From positions 1-48,327 of the forward strand of contig CAJUSJ010000025.1 in assembly GCA_910588865.1 (NCBI GenBank): a stretch of DNA of 48,327 nucleotides, read 5' to 3'. The stretch's first letter is position 1; each line of letters begins with the position of its first letter. This DNA is from an uncultured Lachnospiraceae bacterium. GTDB taxonomy: Bacteria > Bacillota > Clostridia > Lachnospirales > Lachnospiraceae. Below the pieces are notes generated by a model. The model had not been told where the DNA came from, did not search any database, and saw nothing but the letters and a program-made list of their open reading frames with translations. Both the position numbers and the translations under genes were made by a program. This document shows positions 31,361 to 39,773 of the stretch, piece by piece.

Positions 31361-32332
31361 ATGCTCAAATATATAGGCAAACGACTGCTGTGGATGATCC
31401 CCATCGTCCTCGGTGTCACGATCTTGGTGTTTACCATGATGACTTTCTGCCCCGGCGACCCGGCAGAGATCATTCTTGGAACAACTGCCACAGAGGCAGA
31501 CCTTCAGGCAAAGCGGGTAGAACTGGGATTAGACCAGCCCTTCCTGGTGCGCCTGGCCACTTATATGAGTGATGTATTTATCCATTTTGACCTTGGCAAT
31601 TCCTGGCTTACAGGCGTGAATATCATCCCCACCATAATGGAGAGGATGCCCCGGACCGTGGTTCTGACGGTGGTGACGCTGATCATCGCTTTCGGCCTGG
31701 GCATTCCGCTGGGAATCATGGCCGCCACTCACCAGAACCGCTGGCAGGATCATATTTCCATGATCCTGGCCCTCATCGGTGTGGCCATCCCAAACTTCTG
31801 GCTGGCTCTTCTCCTGGTTCTTCTTTTTTCCGTTAAGCTTGGCTGGCTTCCGGCCATGGGCATCGGAACGGGTATCGCGGGTCTCCAGTATTATATCCTT
31901 CCGGCCTTGTCCAACTGTGCCGGCGCTCTCGCCAACTGCGCCCGCCAGACCCGCTCCTCCATGTTGGACGTGATCCGGGCGGACTACATTACCACCGCCC
32001 GCTCCAAGGGTGTTCCGGAGAATGTGGTGATCATAAAGCACGCTCTGAAAAACGCGCTGATCCCCATTATCACCATGATGGGCACCAGCTTCGGACGTCT
32101 TCTGGGCGGTGCCATGATCATTGAGACGATTTTCAGTATTCCCGGCATGGGAACCTACATCATCGGCGCTGTCAATAACCGGGATTATCCTATCGTCCAG
32201 GGTGGGACCATTTTCCTGGCAATTGTGTTCAGTATCATGATGCTTTTAGTGGACCTGCTCTACGCGGCCGTTGATCCCCGCATCAAGGCCCAGTACGCGT
32301 CCGGCAAAAAGGGAAAGAAGGTGAAGAAATGA
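31361..32332 (+). CDS. ABC importer permease, DppB type
   Basis: The 323-residue integral membrane protein begins MLKYIGKRLLWMIPIVLGVTI, the typical DppB/OppB start, and has about six helices. The BPD_transp_1 loop that contacts the ATPase is seen in DVIRADYITTARSKGVPENV near residues 205-225. It forms the channel with the DppC-type subunit. The ATG at 31361 has GGAGG before it. An earlier in-frame start would lie within the repeat array. Stop and next start overlap by four bases. Confidence 0.93.
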   Translation: MLKYIGKRLLWMIPIVLGVTILVFTMMTFCPGDPAEIILGTTATEADLQAKRVELGLDQPFLVRLATYMSDVFIHFDLGNSWLTGVNIIPTIMERMPRTVVLTVVTLIIAFGLGIPLGIMAATHQNRWQDHISMILALIGVAIPNFWLALLLVLLFSVKLGWLPAMGIGTGIAGLQYYILPALSNCAGALANCARQTRSSMLDVIRADYITTARSKGVPENVVIIKHALKNALIPIITMMGTSFGRLLGGAMIIETIFSIPGMGTYIIGAVNNRDYPIVQGGTIFLAIVFSIMMLLVDLLYAAVDPRIKAQYASGKKGKKVKK

Positions 32333-33216
32333 TGGCAGGTATCGCCGAAAAGGCGGCTGTGAAGCCCCACAAAAAACAGACGGAATTTGCCCGGGTCATG
32401 AAGCAGCTGAGGAAAAATAAGGTAGCCATGGCAGGACTGATCGTCATGGCCGCGGAATGTCTTCTGGCTCTTCTCTCGCCCTGGATCATTCCCTACGACT
32501 ACACGGCCATGGACATGGCAAACTGTTTAAAAGGCCCCACGGCGGCTCACCTTTTCGGCTGCGACGACATGGGACGGGATATTTTCAGCCGGGTGCTTTA
32601 CGGCGGAAGATTCTCCATATCCATCGGCATCATAGCGGTGTCGATTTCCACTGTTTTCGGAATCATGATCGGTTCCGTGGCGGGCTACTTCGGGGGACAG
32701 GTTGACAATGTGATCATGCGTTTTCTTGACATTATCCAGGCCATCCCCGGAATGCTTTTAATGATCGTGATCTCCGCCGTTTTAGGCCCTGGTTTTATCA
32801 ACACCGTCATTGCCCTTTCCGTGGGAAGCATCCCCGGCATGGCCCGTATGCTCAGAGCCCAGATGATGAAGGAGAGGGATAATGAGTACATCGAGGCGGC
32901 CCAGTCCATCAACTGCGGCCGTGTGCGTATCATTGTGAACCACCTGATTCCCAACTGCATTTCGCCCCTGATCGTACAGGCTACCATGGGAGTGGCCCAG
33001 ACCATCACCATGGCCGCCGGACTGAGCTTTATCGGACTGGGCGTGCAGCCGCCGACGCCGGAGTGGGGAGCCATGCTTTCCGGTTCCCGCCAGTTTATGC
33101 GTCAGGCACCGCATCTGGTGATCTTTCCCGGCCTGGCCATCGCTGTCACGGTCCTTGCCCTGAATCTGCTGGGAGACGGCCTGAGAGATGCCCTTGACCC
33201 GAAATTAAAGAACTGA
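32329..33216 (+). CDS. ABC importer permease, DppC type
   Basis: The 295-residue protein is the second channel subunit. It has an N-terminal helix after a basic stretch (KQLRKNKVAMAGLIVMAAEC), the DppC-type segment GCDDMGRDIFSRVLYGGRFS, and the ATPase-contact loop near residues 180-200 (KERDNEYIEAAQSINCGR). Start overlaps the DppB-type stop by ATGA, and a second ATG follows directly, so either may be used. The ATPase genes follow after 19 bases. Confidence 0.93.
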   Translation: MMAGIAEKAAVKPHKKQTEFARVMKQLRKNKVAMAGLIVMAAECLLALLSPWIIPYDYTAMDMANCLKGPTAAHLFGCDDMGRDIFSRVLYGGRFSISIGIIAVSISTVFGIMIGSVAGYFGGQVDNVIMRFLDIIQAIPGMLLMIVISAVLGPGFINTVIALSVGSIPGMARMLRAQMMKERDNEYIEAAQSINCGRVRIIVNHLIPNCISPLIVQATMGVAQTITMAAGLSFIGLGVQPPTPEWGAMLSGSRQFMRQAPHLVIFPGLAIAVTVLALNLLGDGLRDALDPKLKN

Positions 33217-33235
33217 CCACAGGAGGGGAAAAACA

Positions 33236-34240
33236 ATGTCTGAAAATAAGACTGAGAATAAAAATATGCCTTTTCTTTCCATTAAGGATCTGAAGGTGGA
33301 ATACATGTCTGACGGGCAGGCCGTCCATGCGGTGAACGGTGTTTCCCTGACCCTGGAGAGGGGAAAGACCCTGGGCCTGGTGGGAGAGACAGGAGCGGGA
33401 AAGACCACCATCGCCAAGTCCATTCTCCGCATACTGCCGGATATCGGCTGTCACATCCGGCAGGGGGAAATCTGCCTGGATGGCGATAATGTGCTGACCT
33501 TGCCGGAGCATGACATGCGCAAGATCCGGGGCAACAAGGTTTCCATGATCTTCCAGGACCCTATGACGGCCTTAAACCCGGTACAGCGGGTAGGCGAGCA
33601 GATCGCGGAGGTGGTTCAGCTCCACAGCGACGGCAAGACGGACAGTGAGGCCAGGGCCAAGGAAATGCTTGAGATCGTGGGCATCCCGGCGGAGCGCTAC
33701 TATGAGTATCCCCATCAGTTTTCCGGCGGCATGAAGCAGCGGGTGGTTATCGCCATCGCCCTGGCCTGCAACCCGGACCTGCTGCTGGCGGACGAGCCTA
33801 CCACTGCCCTGGATGTGACCATACAGGCTCAGGTTATGGACCTGATCGGGGAGCTTCAGAAGAAATACAACACAGCCATGCTGCTGATCACCCACGACAT
33901 GGGCGTTGTGGCCCAGGTCTGTGACGATGTGGCTGTGATCTACGCAGGAAATATTGTGGAGTACGGAACAAAGGAGCAGATCTTCGACCATCCCTCTCAC
34001 CCCTACACCGTAGGCCTTTTCGGGGCAATCCCGGACATGAATGAGGACGAAATCTGGCTCCATCCCATAGACGGGCTTCCTCCTGACCCCACGGACCTGC
34101 CCCAGGGCTGCGCCTTTAGCCCCAGGTGCAAGTACGCCGGGGAGGAGTGCCAAAAAGGACCTATTGCCATCTACGAGACCGCGGACGGCCACCACTGCCG
34201 CTGCTGCCGCGTGGATGAGATCAGGAAGCAGGAGGGATGA
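33236..34240 (+). CDS. ABC importer ATPase, DppD type
   Basis: The 334-residue ATPase drives transport. It has Walker A GETGAGKTT near residue 44, the signature FSGGMKQRVVIAIAL near 165, Walker B LLADEPTTALD near 185 and the switch His in LLITHDMG. The C-terminal oligo_HPY extension with Cys residues (GCAFSPRCKYAGEECQ) is typical of the Dpp/Opp family. GGAGGGG lies before the ATG. It is separated by three bases from its partner ATPase. Confidence 0.94.
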   Translation: MSENKTENKNMPFLSIKDLKVEYMSDGQAVHAVNGVSLTLERGKTLGLVGETGAGKTTIAKSILRILPDIGCHIRQGEICLDGDNVLTLPEHDMRKIRGNKVSMIFQDPMTALNPVQRVGEQIAEVVQLHSDGKTDSEARAKEMLEIVGIPAERYYEYPHQFSGGMKQRVVIAIALACNPDLLLADEPTTALDVTIQAQVMDLIGELQKKYNTAMLLITHDMGVVAQVCDDVAVIYAGNIVEYGTKEQIFDHPSHPYTVGLFGAIPDMNEDEIWLHPIDGLPPDPTDLPQGCAFSPRCKYAGEECQKGPIAIYETADGHHCRCCRVDEIRKQEG

Positions 34241-34243
34241 GAG

Positions 34244-35194
34244 ATGACGCCGGTAATTGAAGTTCAGAATCTGAAAAAATATTTCCAGACCCCCAGAGGG
34301 CTTCTCCACGCGGTGGACGATGTTACCTTTACCATCGAGGCGGGAAAGACCCTGGGGGTGGTAGGTGAGTCCGGCTGCGGAAAATCCACCCTTGGAAGAA
34401 CCATTATCCATCTCCACGAGAGCACTGCCGGAAAGATTTTCCTGGAGGGCCAGGATGTGACAAAGGTTTCCGGCAAGGCCCTAAAGAAGGCCAGGGAGAA
34501 GATGCAGATTATTTTCCAGGATCCTTATTCCTCCCTGGATCCAAGAAAATCCATTGACAGCACCATCCGGGAGCCTCTGGCGGTGTCAGGCCGCTTCTCC
34601 AAACCGGAGATCGAGGACCGCACAAAACAGCTGATGGAGCTGGTTGGAATCGACGAGCGTCTGCAGAAAGCCTACCCCCATGAGCTGGACGGAGGCCGCC
34701 GCCAGAGGGTGGGCATCGCCAGAGCCCTGGCCCTGGACCCCAAGTTTGTGGTCTGCGACGAGCCCGTGAGCGCCCTGGATGTTTCTATCCAGGCGCAGGT
34801 GCTGAACCTGCTTAAAAAGCTGCAGATGGACCACGGCCTGACCTACATGTTCGTGACCCATGACATGTCGGTGGTGCGTCATATTTCGGACGACATCTGC
34901 GTCATGTACTTAGGGCAGGTGGTGGAGAAATGCTCTGCCAAGGAGCTGTTTAAATCTCCCATGCACCCCTACACCAAGGCTCTTTTGTCGGCCATCCCCT
35001 CTGTGGACATTCACCATCCCACCAAGCGGGAGATCCTGAAAGGTGAGCTGACTTCGCCTATTAATCCCCAGCCGGGATGCCGTTTTGCCGCCCGCTGCCC
35101 CTATGCCGGGGAGGCCTGCCATCAGGCCCAGAAGCAGGAGGAGGTCTCCAAAGGACATTTCGTCACCTGCTGCCGGGTTCATGAGGTGAATTGA
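34244..35194 (+). CDS. ABC importer ATPase, DppF type
   Basis: The 316-residue second ATPase has Walker A GESGCGKST, Walker B VVCDEPVSALD and the DppF-type C-terminus (RFAARCPYAGEACHQ). The ABC signature reads LDGGRRQRVGIARAL, with Asp in place of the usual Ser. This is seen in some Dpp-like subunits and may leave one of the two ATP sites weak. The gene starts three bases after the DppD-type stop. The first TIM-barrel isomerase-like gene follows 37 bases later, which ties the importer to sugar metabolism. Confidence 0.93.
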   Translation: MTPVIEVQNLKKYFQTPRGLLHAVDDVTFTIEAGKTLGVVGESGCGKSTLGRTIIHLHESTAGKIFLEGQDVTKVSGKALKKAREKMQIIFQDPYSSLDPRKSIDSTIREPLAVSGRFSKPEIEDRTKQLMELVGIDERLQKAYPHELDGGRRQRVGIARALALDPKFVVCDEPVSALDVSIQAQVLNLLKKLQMDHGLTYMFVTHDMSVVRHISDDICVMYLGQVVEKCSAKELFKSPMHPYTKALLSAIPSVDIHHPTKREILKGELTSPINPQPGCRFAARCPYAGEACHQAQKQEEVSKGHFVTCCRVHEVN

Positions 35195-35231
35195 ATCCCG
35201 AAGATATGTGGGGAATACAGGAGGAACTGCC

Positions 35232-36143
35232 ATGAGGATAGGATTTCTTACAAACAGCCTGGCGGAGGAGGCAAAACGCCAGAAAAGCCAGCGCTTTGGG
35301 ACCCTGGAGAGCATTGCGGAGTGGGCTGCGGAGAAGGGGTTCGCGGATCTGGAATGCGGCCCCTCCCTTCCGCTGGATGAGGAGATGTATGCCAGGGTTC
35401 TGGATCAGGGAAAGATCGGCATCACCGCCCTGATCTATTGCCGCAATTTTTTGAGCACAGACCAGGCCGAGGCCGGGGAACACCTGGCCCAGTTAAAAAA
35501 GCGGATTGAGTTCGCGGGACGCCTGGGAATCGAGAAGGTGGTTACATCTACGGGCATTGACAAGTCCATTGAGGAAGGGATCTACGACAGGGACCCGGCG
35601 GTGAAGGACCGGGGAAACATGATCCGGCGCATCCCGGTCCGCAGCCTGGACCGGTTTGCGGACATCTTTGGCCCTATTGTGGAGCTGGCGGAGAAATGTG
35701 GAGTGAAACTGTGCTTTGAAAACTGTCCTCTGATGGGAAATATCGCCATTTCCCCGGCCATGTGGACCCTGATCTTTCAGCGTCTGGACAGCAAAATGGT
35801 GGGATTGGCTTATGATCCCAGCCACCTTGTGTGGGAATTTATGGACCCCTATGGCCCGGTTTCTGAGTTTGGGGCCCGGATCTTCCATTTTCACGCGAAG
35901 GACACAGCCATTGACAGGGAGCGGCTTCGAAAGACCGGCATTTTGACGGACTTCTCCTGGTGGACCTACCGGATACCGGGGCGGGGGGAGATCGACTGGA
36001 GCCGGATGCTGGGAGAGCTGAAAAAGATAGGCTACAGCGGAACCGTCAGCATTGAACATGAGGATAAAGACTACGAAGGAACCCTTGAGGCCGTGGAGAG
36101 AGGGATTGTGGCCTCCAGAGAGTTTTTGAGCCAGTATCTGTAG
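35232..36143 (+). CDS. Xylose-isomerase-like TIM-barrel protein (sugar isomerase/epimerase family)
   Basis: The 303-residue cytoplasmic protein has the AP_endonuc_2/xylose-isomerase-like barrel with likely metal ligands in LCFENCPL (Glu), LAYDPSHLVW (Asp, His), IFHFHAKD (His) and VSIEHED (Glu). Members isomerise or epimerise sugars and keto-inositols, and some cleave oxidised glycosides. The ATG at 35232 has AGGAGG six bases upstream. It pairs with the oxidoreductase gene that starts 18 bases downstream, a common arrangement in which the oxidoreductase makes a keto sugar that this protein processes. Exact reaction unknown. Confidence 0.88.
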   Translation: MRIGFLTNSLAEEAKRQKSQRFGTLESIAEWAAEKGFADLECGPSLPLDEEMYARVLDQGKIGITALIYCRNFLSTDQAEAGEHLAQLKKRIEFAGRLGIEKVVTSTGIDKSIEEGIYDRDPAVKDRGNMIRRIPVRSLDRFADIFGPIVELAEKCGVKLCFENCPLMGNIAISPAMWTLIFQRLDSKMVGLAYDPSHLVWEFMDPYGPVSEFGARIFHFHAKDTAIDRERLRKTGILTDFSWWTYRIPGRGEIDWSRMLGELKKIGYSGTVSIEHEDKDYEGTLEAVERGIVASREFLSQYL

Positions 36144-36161
36144 AAAAGGAGTGCTTGATTT

Positions 36162-37259
36162 ATGATTAAGATTGGAATTATCGGCACCGGAAATACCATA
36201 GGAATCGCCGGGATGCACATCAACGCCTACAAGCTCTGTCCCGACGCGGTGATCACCGCTGTTTACGATATCCTGCCGGGGCGGGCCCAGAGCTATATTG
36301 ATCAATATGAACTAAAGGATGCGGTTGTCTGTAAAAATGAGCAGGAGGTTTTTGAAAAATGCGACGCGGTCAGCATCTGCACGCCCAATGCCACCCATGT
36401 GGAGCTGGCTGTGGCGGCGCTGAAGGCTGGCTGTCATGTGCTCTGCGAGAAGCCCTTCGCGCCAACGGCGGCAGATTGCGGGGAGGCCGTAAAGTACGCT
36501 AAGCTGACCCAAAAGGTGGCCATGATCGGCCTTTGCTACCGGGATATTCCAGGCTTTGTCTATATGAAAAAGCTGATTGATGAGGGTGCTGTGGGGAAGG
36601 TGTTTTTTGTCCGGGAGGAGCAGGGCGGAGACAGAATCGGGAATCCCCAGGTGAAGCTGGAGTGGAGGATGGAGAAGGATTTGTCCGGCCCCGGCGCTTT
36701 GGCGGATTTCGGCAGCCATATGATGGATATCTGCGATTACCTGCTTAGGGATTCCTGCGGCAGGATAAGGGAGGTCCACTGTATGCAGGATAAGCTTATC
36801 CCGGAGAGGGAAATCATCGGGAGTCCTGGACAGATGGGGCCTGTAACCAATGACGATGTGTCCTGCTGGAACTGCCGGACAGAGAAGGGGACACTGTACA
36901 GCTTTACCGCCAGCCGTATCGGCGCGGCCTTTATGCTGGAGATCGTGGGCTCCGGCGGGAAACTAACCTTCCATGGCGCGAGGCCATTTGAGCTTACGGT
37001 ACAGCGGAAGGACCCCGATGGCGGTTATTCCTCAAAGCCGGAGGTGGTGCCTGTGCCCCAGGAGTGCTATGGGCCGGATGAGATCGCGCCCAGAGAGTCA
37101 ATGGCCATTAATTTCTACTATGAGATCCGCCAGTTCCTGGATGTGATCCAGAAAAAGCGGACCACAGAGCTGACCTTTGAGAGAGGGCGCTATATCCAGG
37201 AGCTGATCGAGGCGGCCCAGAGGTCCGCGGACACGGGGGAGACCGTGAGTTTGTTTTAA
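36162..37259 (+). CDS. Gfo/Idh/MocA-family oxidoreductase
   Basis: The 365-residue enzyme has an N-terminal Rossmann NAD(P)-binding segment (KIGIIGTGNTIGIAGMH), the catalytic-Lys motif CEKPFAPTAADCGEAV near residue 94 and the C-terminal GALADFGSHMMDICDYL with the Asp and His that act on sugar hydroxyls. Enzymes of this family oxidise sugars, inositols or glycosides, often at C3. No signal peptide is present. AAAAGGAG precedes the ATG. Its position between two TIM-barrel genes suggests it works on the imported compound or a breakdown product. Confidence 0.9.
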   Translation: MIKIGIIGTGNTIGIAGMHINAYKLCPDAVITAVYDILPGRAQSYIDQYELKDAVVCKNEQEVFEKCDAVSICTPNATHVELAVAALKAGCHVLCEKPFAPTAADCGEAVKYAKLTQKVAMIGLCYRDIPGFVYMKKLIDEGAVGKVFFVREEQGGDRIGNPQVKLEWRMEKDLSGPGALADFGSHMMDICDYLLRDSCGRIREVHCMQDKLIPEREIIGSPGQMGPVTNDDVSCWNCRTEKGTLYSFTASRIGAAFMLEIVGSGGKLTFHGARPFELTVQRKDPDGGYSSKPEVVPVPQECYGPDEIAPRESMAINFYYEIRQFLDVIQKKRTTELTFERGRYIQELIEAAQRSADTGETVSLF

Positions 37260-37286
37260 CACTGGTCCATAGGCGGAGGAGAGAAA

Positions 37287-38168
37287 ATGAGATTTGGCGC
37301 GCATTGTGTGCTTTACGGCCCTGAGACAGGCACAGACCCCCGGGCGGTTATCAGCCGCCTGGCAAAGACAGGGGCACAGGGGTGTGAGCTGGGAGAGAGA
37401 TTTTTCGGTGTTGACCGGAGGGAGGAACTTTCTGCTATTCTCGCGGAAAACCATATGGAGCTGGCTGGGATGCACTGCAACGGCTTAAAGCTGATGGATA
37501 TTCTTACACAGCCGGACACAGCCATGGCGGCCCTTGAGAAAGTGGCGGGTTTTATGGCTCCCCTGAAGAATAAAAACGTTATCGCCACCGGGGGAGTGCC
37601 GGTGGATGAGATCCGGGGCTGCCCCATCAGCGGCGGGGCCCCCTCCCCGGAGCTTCACGACCCGGATAAGGTGAAAGAGCTGGCCATCGCTTTAAATGGG
37701 ATGGTCAGGGAGATACGGGAGAAATACGGGGTCCAGGTTCATTACCACAACCACAGCTGGGAGTTCGCCGATAAGGGGCTTATTTGGTTTGCCCTGGCCG
37801 AGTACGCCCCGGACCTGAAATTTGCCCTGGATACGGGCTGGGCGGCGGCTTCCGGCTTCGGGCCTCTGGAGCTGATAAAGCAATACCCCGGCAGGTTTGA
37901 CTATATCCATTTGCGTGACTGCGGGCCCCTGAAGGGGAATCCCCAGGAAAACACCTTTGACCAGACCCACAAGGGTTTTAAAGAGCTGGGTACGGGAGGG
38001 ATGGGTTATCCCGGCCTTATCCGGGACTTAAAGGATGTGCTGAGGGAAGACGCCTGGGCTATCGTGGAGTATGAGATCGGGAACTTTGACCAGAACAGCT
38101 ATCTGGGGGCCATCCATTATCTGAAAGGCCTTCAGGATATGGCGGATGAATACCGGAAAGAGGGATGA
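37287..38168 (+). CDS. Second xylose-isomerase-like TIM-barrel protein
   Basis: The 293-residue protein has the same barrel fold as the gene at 35232 but is only distantly related, so they probably differ in substrate. Likely metal ligands lie in VHYHNHSWEF, FALDTGWAAAS, YIHLRDC and AIVEYEIGN. The HYHNHSWEF segment resembles inosose dehydratase (IolE)-like proteins and the isomerase-like proteins of glycoside cleavage clusters. GGAGGAGAG precedes the ATG. Its stop overlaps the next oxidoreductase by ATGA, which implies tight co-production of the pair. Confidence 0.88.
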   Translation: MRFGAHCVLYGPETGTDPRAVISRLAKTGAQGCELGERFFGVDRREELSAILAENHMELAGMHCNGLKLMDILTQPDTAMAALEKVAGFMAPLKNKNVIATGGVPVDEIRGCPISGGAPSPELHDPDKVKELAIALNGMVREIREKYGVQVHYHNHSWEFADKGLIWFALAEYAPDLKFALDTGWAAASGFGPLELIKQYPGRFDYIHLRDCGPLKGNPQENTFDQTHKGFKELGTGGMGYPGLIRDLKDVLREDAWAIVEYEIGNFDQNSYLGAIHYLKGLQDMADEYRKEG

Positions 38169-39205
38169 ACATGAAAAAACTGAGGATCGGGGTCATGGGC
38201 TGCGGCCGGATCTACCAGGTGTACAGGGAAGCGTTTGAGAAGCTGGCCGGTGAGATGGAGCTTGTGCTGGCGGTGGATAAGGAGCTGCCCCGTGCGGAGG
38301 CCGCGGCCAAAGGGCATGAGAATTGCCTGGCTTCGGACACTGTGGATCTGAAAGAGATCCGGTGGCTTTTGAGGCAGCAGAAAGTCGACCTTGTCCACAT
38401 CCTGCTGCCTCATTTTCTTCACGGGCGCTACGCGAAGGCGGCCATGGAGAGCGGTGTCAACGTTCTGACCGAAAAGCCTATTACCATCAGCCTGTCAGAG
38501 GCCGATGAGCTCATAGGGGTCCAAAAACAAACAGGCACGCAGCTGGGAGTCATCTTTCAGAACCGCTATATAGCAGGCGTCAGGAAGGTTCGGGAGCTGA
38601 TTGGGAGCGGAGCCATGGGCAGGGTAAAGGGTGCCTGCTCCAATTTAAACTGGTACCGGCCAGAGAGCTACTATCAGTGTGACTGGAAAGGAAGCTGGGA
38701 GAAAGAGGGCGGCGGCGTTGTTATCGACCAGGCCATCCATTCCATTGACCTGGTGCGCTATATGACCGGGCTGGAGGCGGAGAGGCTTATGGGGCATACC
38801 TCCAGGCGGGTGCTGACAAATATCCAGGTGGAGGACGAGGCGGACGCGGCGATCTGGCTGGAGAACGGGGCGGTCTATTCCTTTTACGCCTGCAATTATT
38901 TTACCACAAACAGCCCTATCCGGGTCAGCGTAAGCTGCGAGAAGGCCACGGCCACGCTGACACATGAGCAGATGGAAATTGCCTGGGCAGATGGGAGGAG
39001 GGAAGTGATCCTTCCGGAGGCAGAGGGATCCGGTACAGGCGAGAGTTACTGGGGTGCCTGCCATTTGGCCCAGATCAGGGAGTGTTACCGGGCCCTGGCT
39101 CAGGGACAGGTTATGCCCTGGGAGCCAGAGGACGCGAAAAAGACTTTGGCCATTGTCCAGGGCATCTATGAGTCAGCCAGGATACAGGGTGAGGTACGCC
39201 TGTGA
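38165..39205 (+). CDS. Second Gfo/Idh/MocA-family oxidoreductase
   Basis: The 346-residue enzyme shows the Rossmann start LRIGVMGCGRIYQVY, the Lys motif NVLTEKPITISLSEADEL and the C-terminal VVIDQAIHSIDLVRYM (Asp-Gln-Ala-Ile-His). It differs considerably from the oxidoreductase at 36162, so two different sugar positions or substrates may be oxidised. It begins at the ATG overlapping the upstream stop, or at a second ATG two codons later. The gene converges with a minus-strand membrane protein five bases beyond its stop. Confidence 0.9.
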   Translation: MNMKKLRIGVMGCGRIYQVYREAFEKLAGEMELVLAVDKELPRAEAAAKGHENCLASDTVDLKEIRWLLRQQKVDLVHILLPHFLHGRYAKAAMESGVNVLTEKPITISLSEADELIGVQKQTGTQLGVIFQNRYIAGVRKVRELIGSGAMGRVKGACSNLNWYRPESYYQCDWKGSWEKEGGGVVIDQAIHSIDLVRYMTGLEAERLMGHTSRRVLTNIQVEDEADAAIWLENGAVYSFYACNYFTTNSPIRVSVSCEKATATLTHEQMEIAWADGRREVILPEAEGSGTGESYWGACHLAQIRECYRALAQGQVMPWEPEDAKKTLAIVQGIYESARIQGEVRL

Positions 39206-39210
39206 CAGGC

Positions 39211-39699
39211 CTACACCTTAACCTTCCCGGTGTTGAATTTCTGTATCTTCCGGCCATAGATTGACTGTATGAAATCCATGCGGTACTTATCATGCTGGAG
39301 ATACAGCTTGTCTTTTGGCGGCCAAGAGAGCATCATGGAAAATCGCTCCTCCTCCGTCATGGGCGTCCTGGAAAAATAAATGTACAGGGTTCCGGTCTTG
39401 TCGGGGTTGCCCTTGTTGAAGATCCCTGCCCCGGCCACGCCCACTTCCCCCATCTCGTCCCAGGTCATGGACATGGTGGTACGGCCAAAGAGCCTGCGGG
39501 AAACACCATCAGGATTCACCACGATCCAGGCCCCGGTCTCCAGAGCGATCCTGCCGAAGACCACGGCGATGACCAGAAACACAAGGGCGGAGACAGGACG
39601 TCTGAGCCCCATAAGGGTGACGGCTAAAACGGCTGTCGCCAGAGCGGTGGCACCGGCGGCGGCCAGCTGGGTCGGATTGACAAAGTATTTTTTCTCCAT
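39211..39699 (-). CDS. Small membrane protein with PH-like cytoplasmic domain
   Basis: The 162-residue product has two adjacent membrane helices (about 10-28 and 35-52), then a beta-rich domain resembling bacterial PH-like modules (WIVVNPDGVSRRLFG, MTWDEMGEVGVAG, TLYIYFSRTPMTEEE). I do not recognise a specific family. It is the only minus-strand gene within an otherwise plus-strand run of sugar genes and has its own promoter at 39731-39759. A role tied to the locus is not evident, and it may be an insertion between two transcription units. Confidence 0.75.
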   Translation of the reverse strand: MEKKYFVNPTQLAAAGATALATAVLAVTLMGLRRPVSALVFLVIAVVFGRIALETGAWIVVNPDGVSRRLFGRTTMSMTWDEMGEVGVAGAGIFNKGNPDKTGTLYIYFSRTPMTEEERFSMMLSWPPKDKLYLQHDKYRMDFIQSIYGRKIQKFNTGKVKV

Positions 39700-39730
39700 A
39701 GCTGAAAACTCCCTTAATCATATTTTAAAA

Positions 39731-39759
39731 ATCATAGCAGACATGGCTTGCAAAGTCAA
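39731..39759 (-). promoter_or_regulatory. Minus-strand promoter of the small membrane protein
   Basis: On the minus strand TTGACT (39759-39754) and TATGAT (39736-39731) are separated by 17 bases. It lies in the 74-bp gap shared with the sulfatase start at 39774, so the two divergent genes could interfere with each other. Confidence 0.75.
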
Positions 39760-39773
39760 GAAAGGCGGAAATC

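Noticed and set aside
35232..39205. A true puerarin-type C-deglycosylation cluster
   Set aside because: The oxidoreductase and isomerase-like families fit, but no small DgpB-like (DUF6379) partner is present, so only a general glycoside-oxidation hypothesis is kept.
35232..39205. Inositol catabolic operon
   Set aside because: Gfo/Idh/MocA and IolE-like proteins occur there, but IolC, IolD, IolB and IolJ-type genes are absent.
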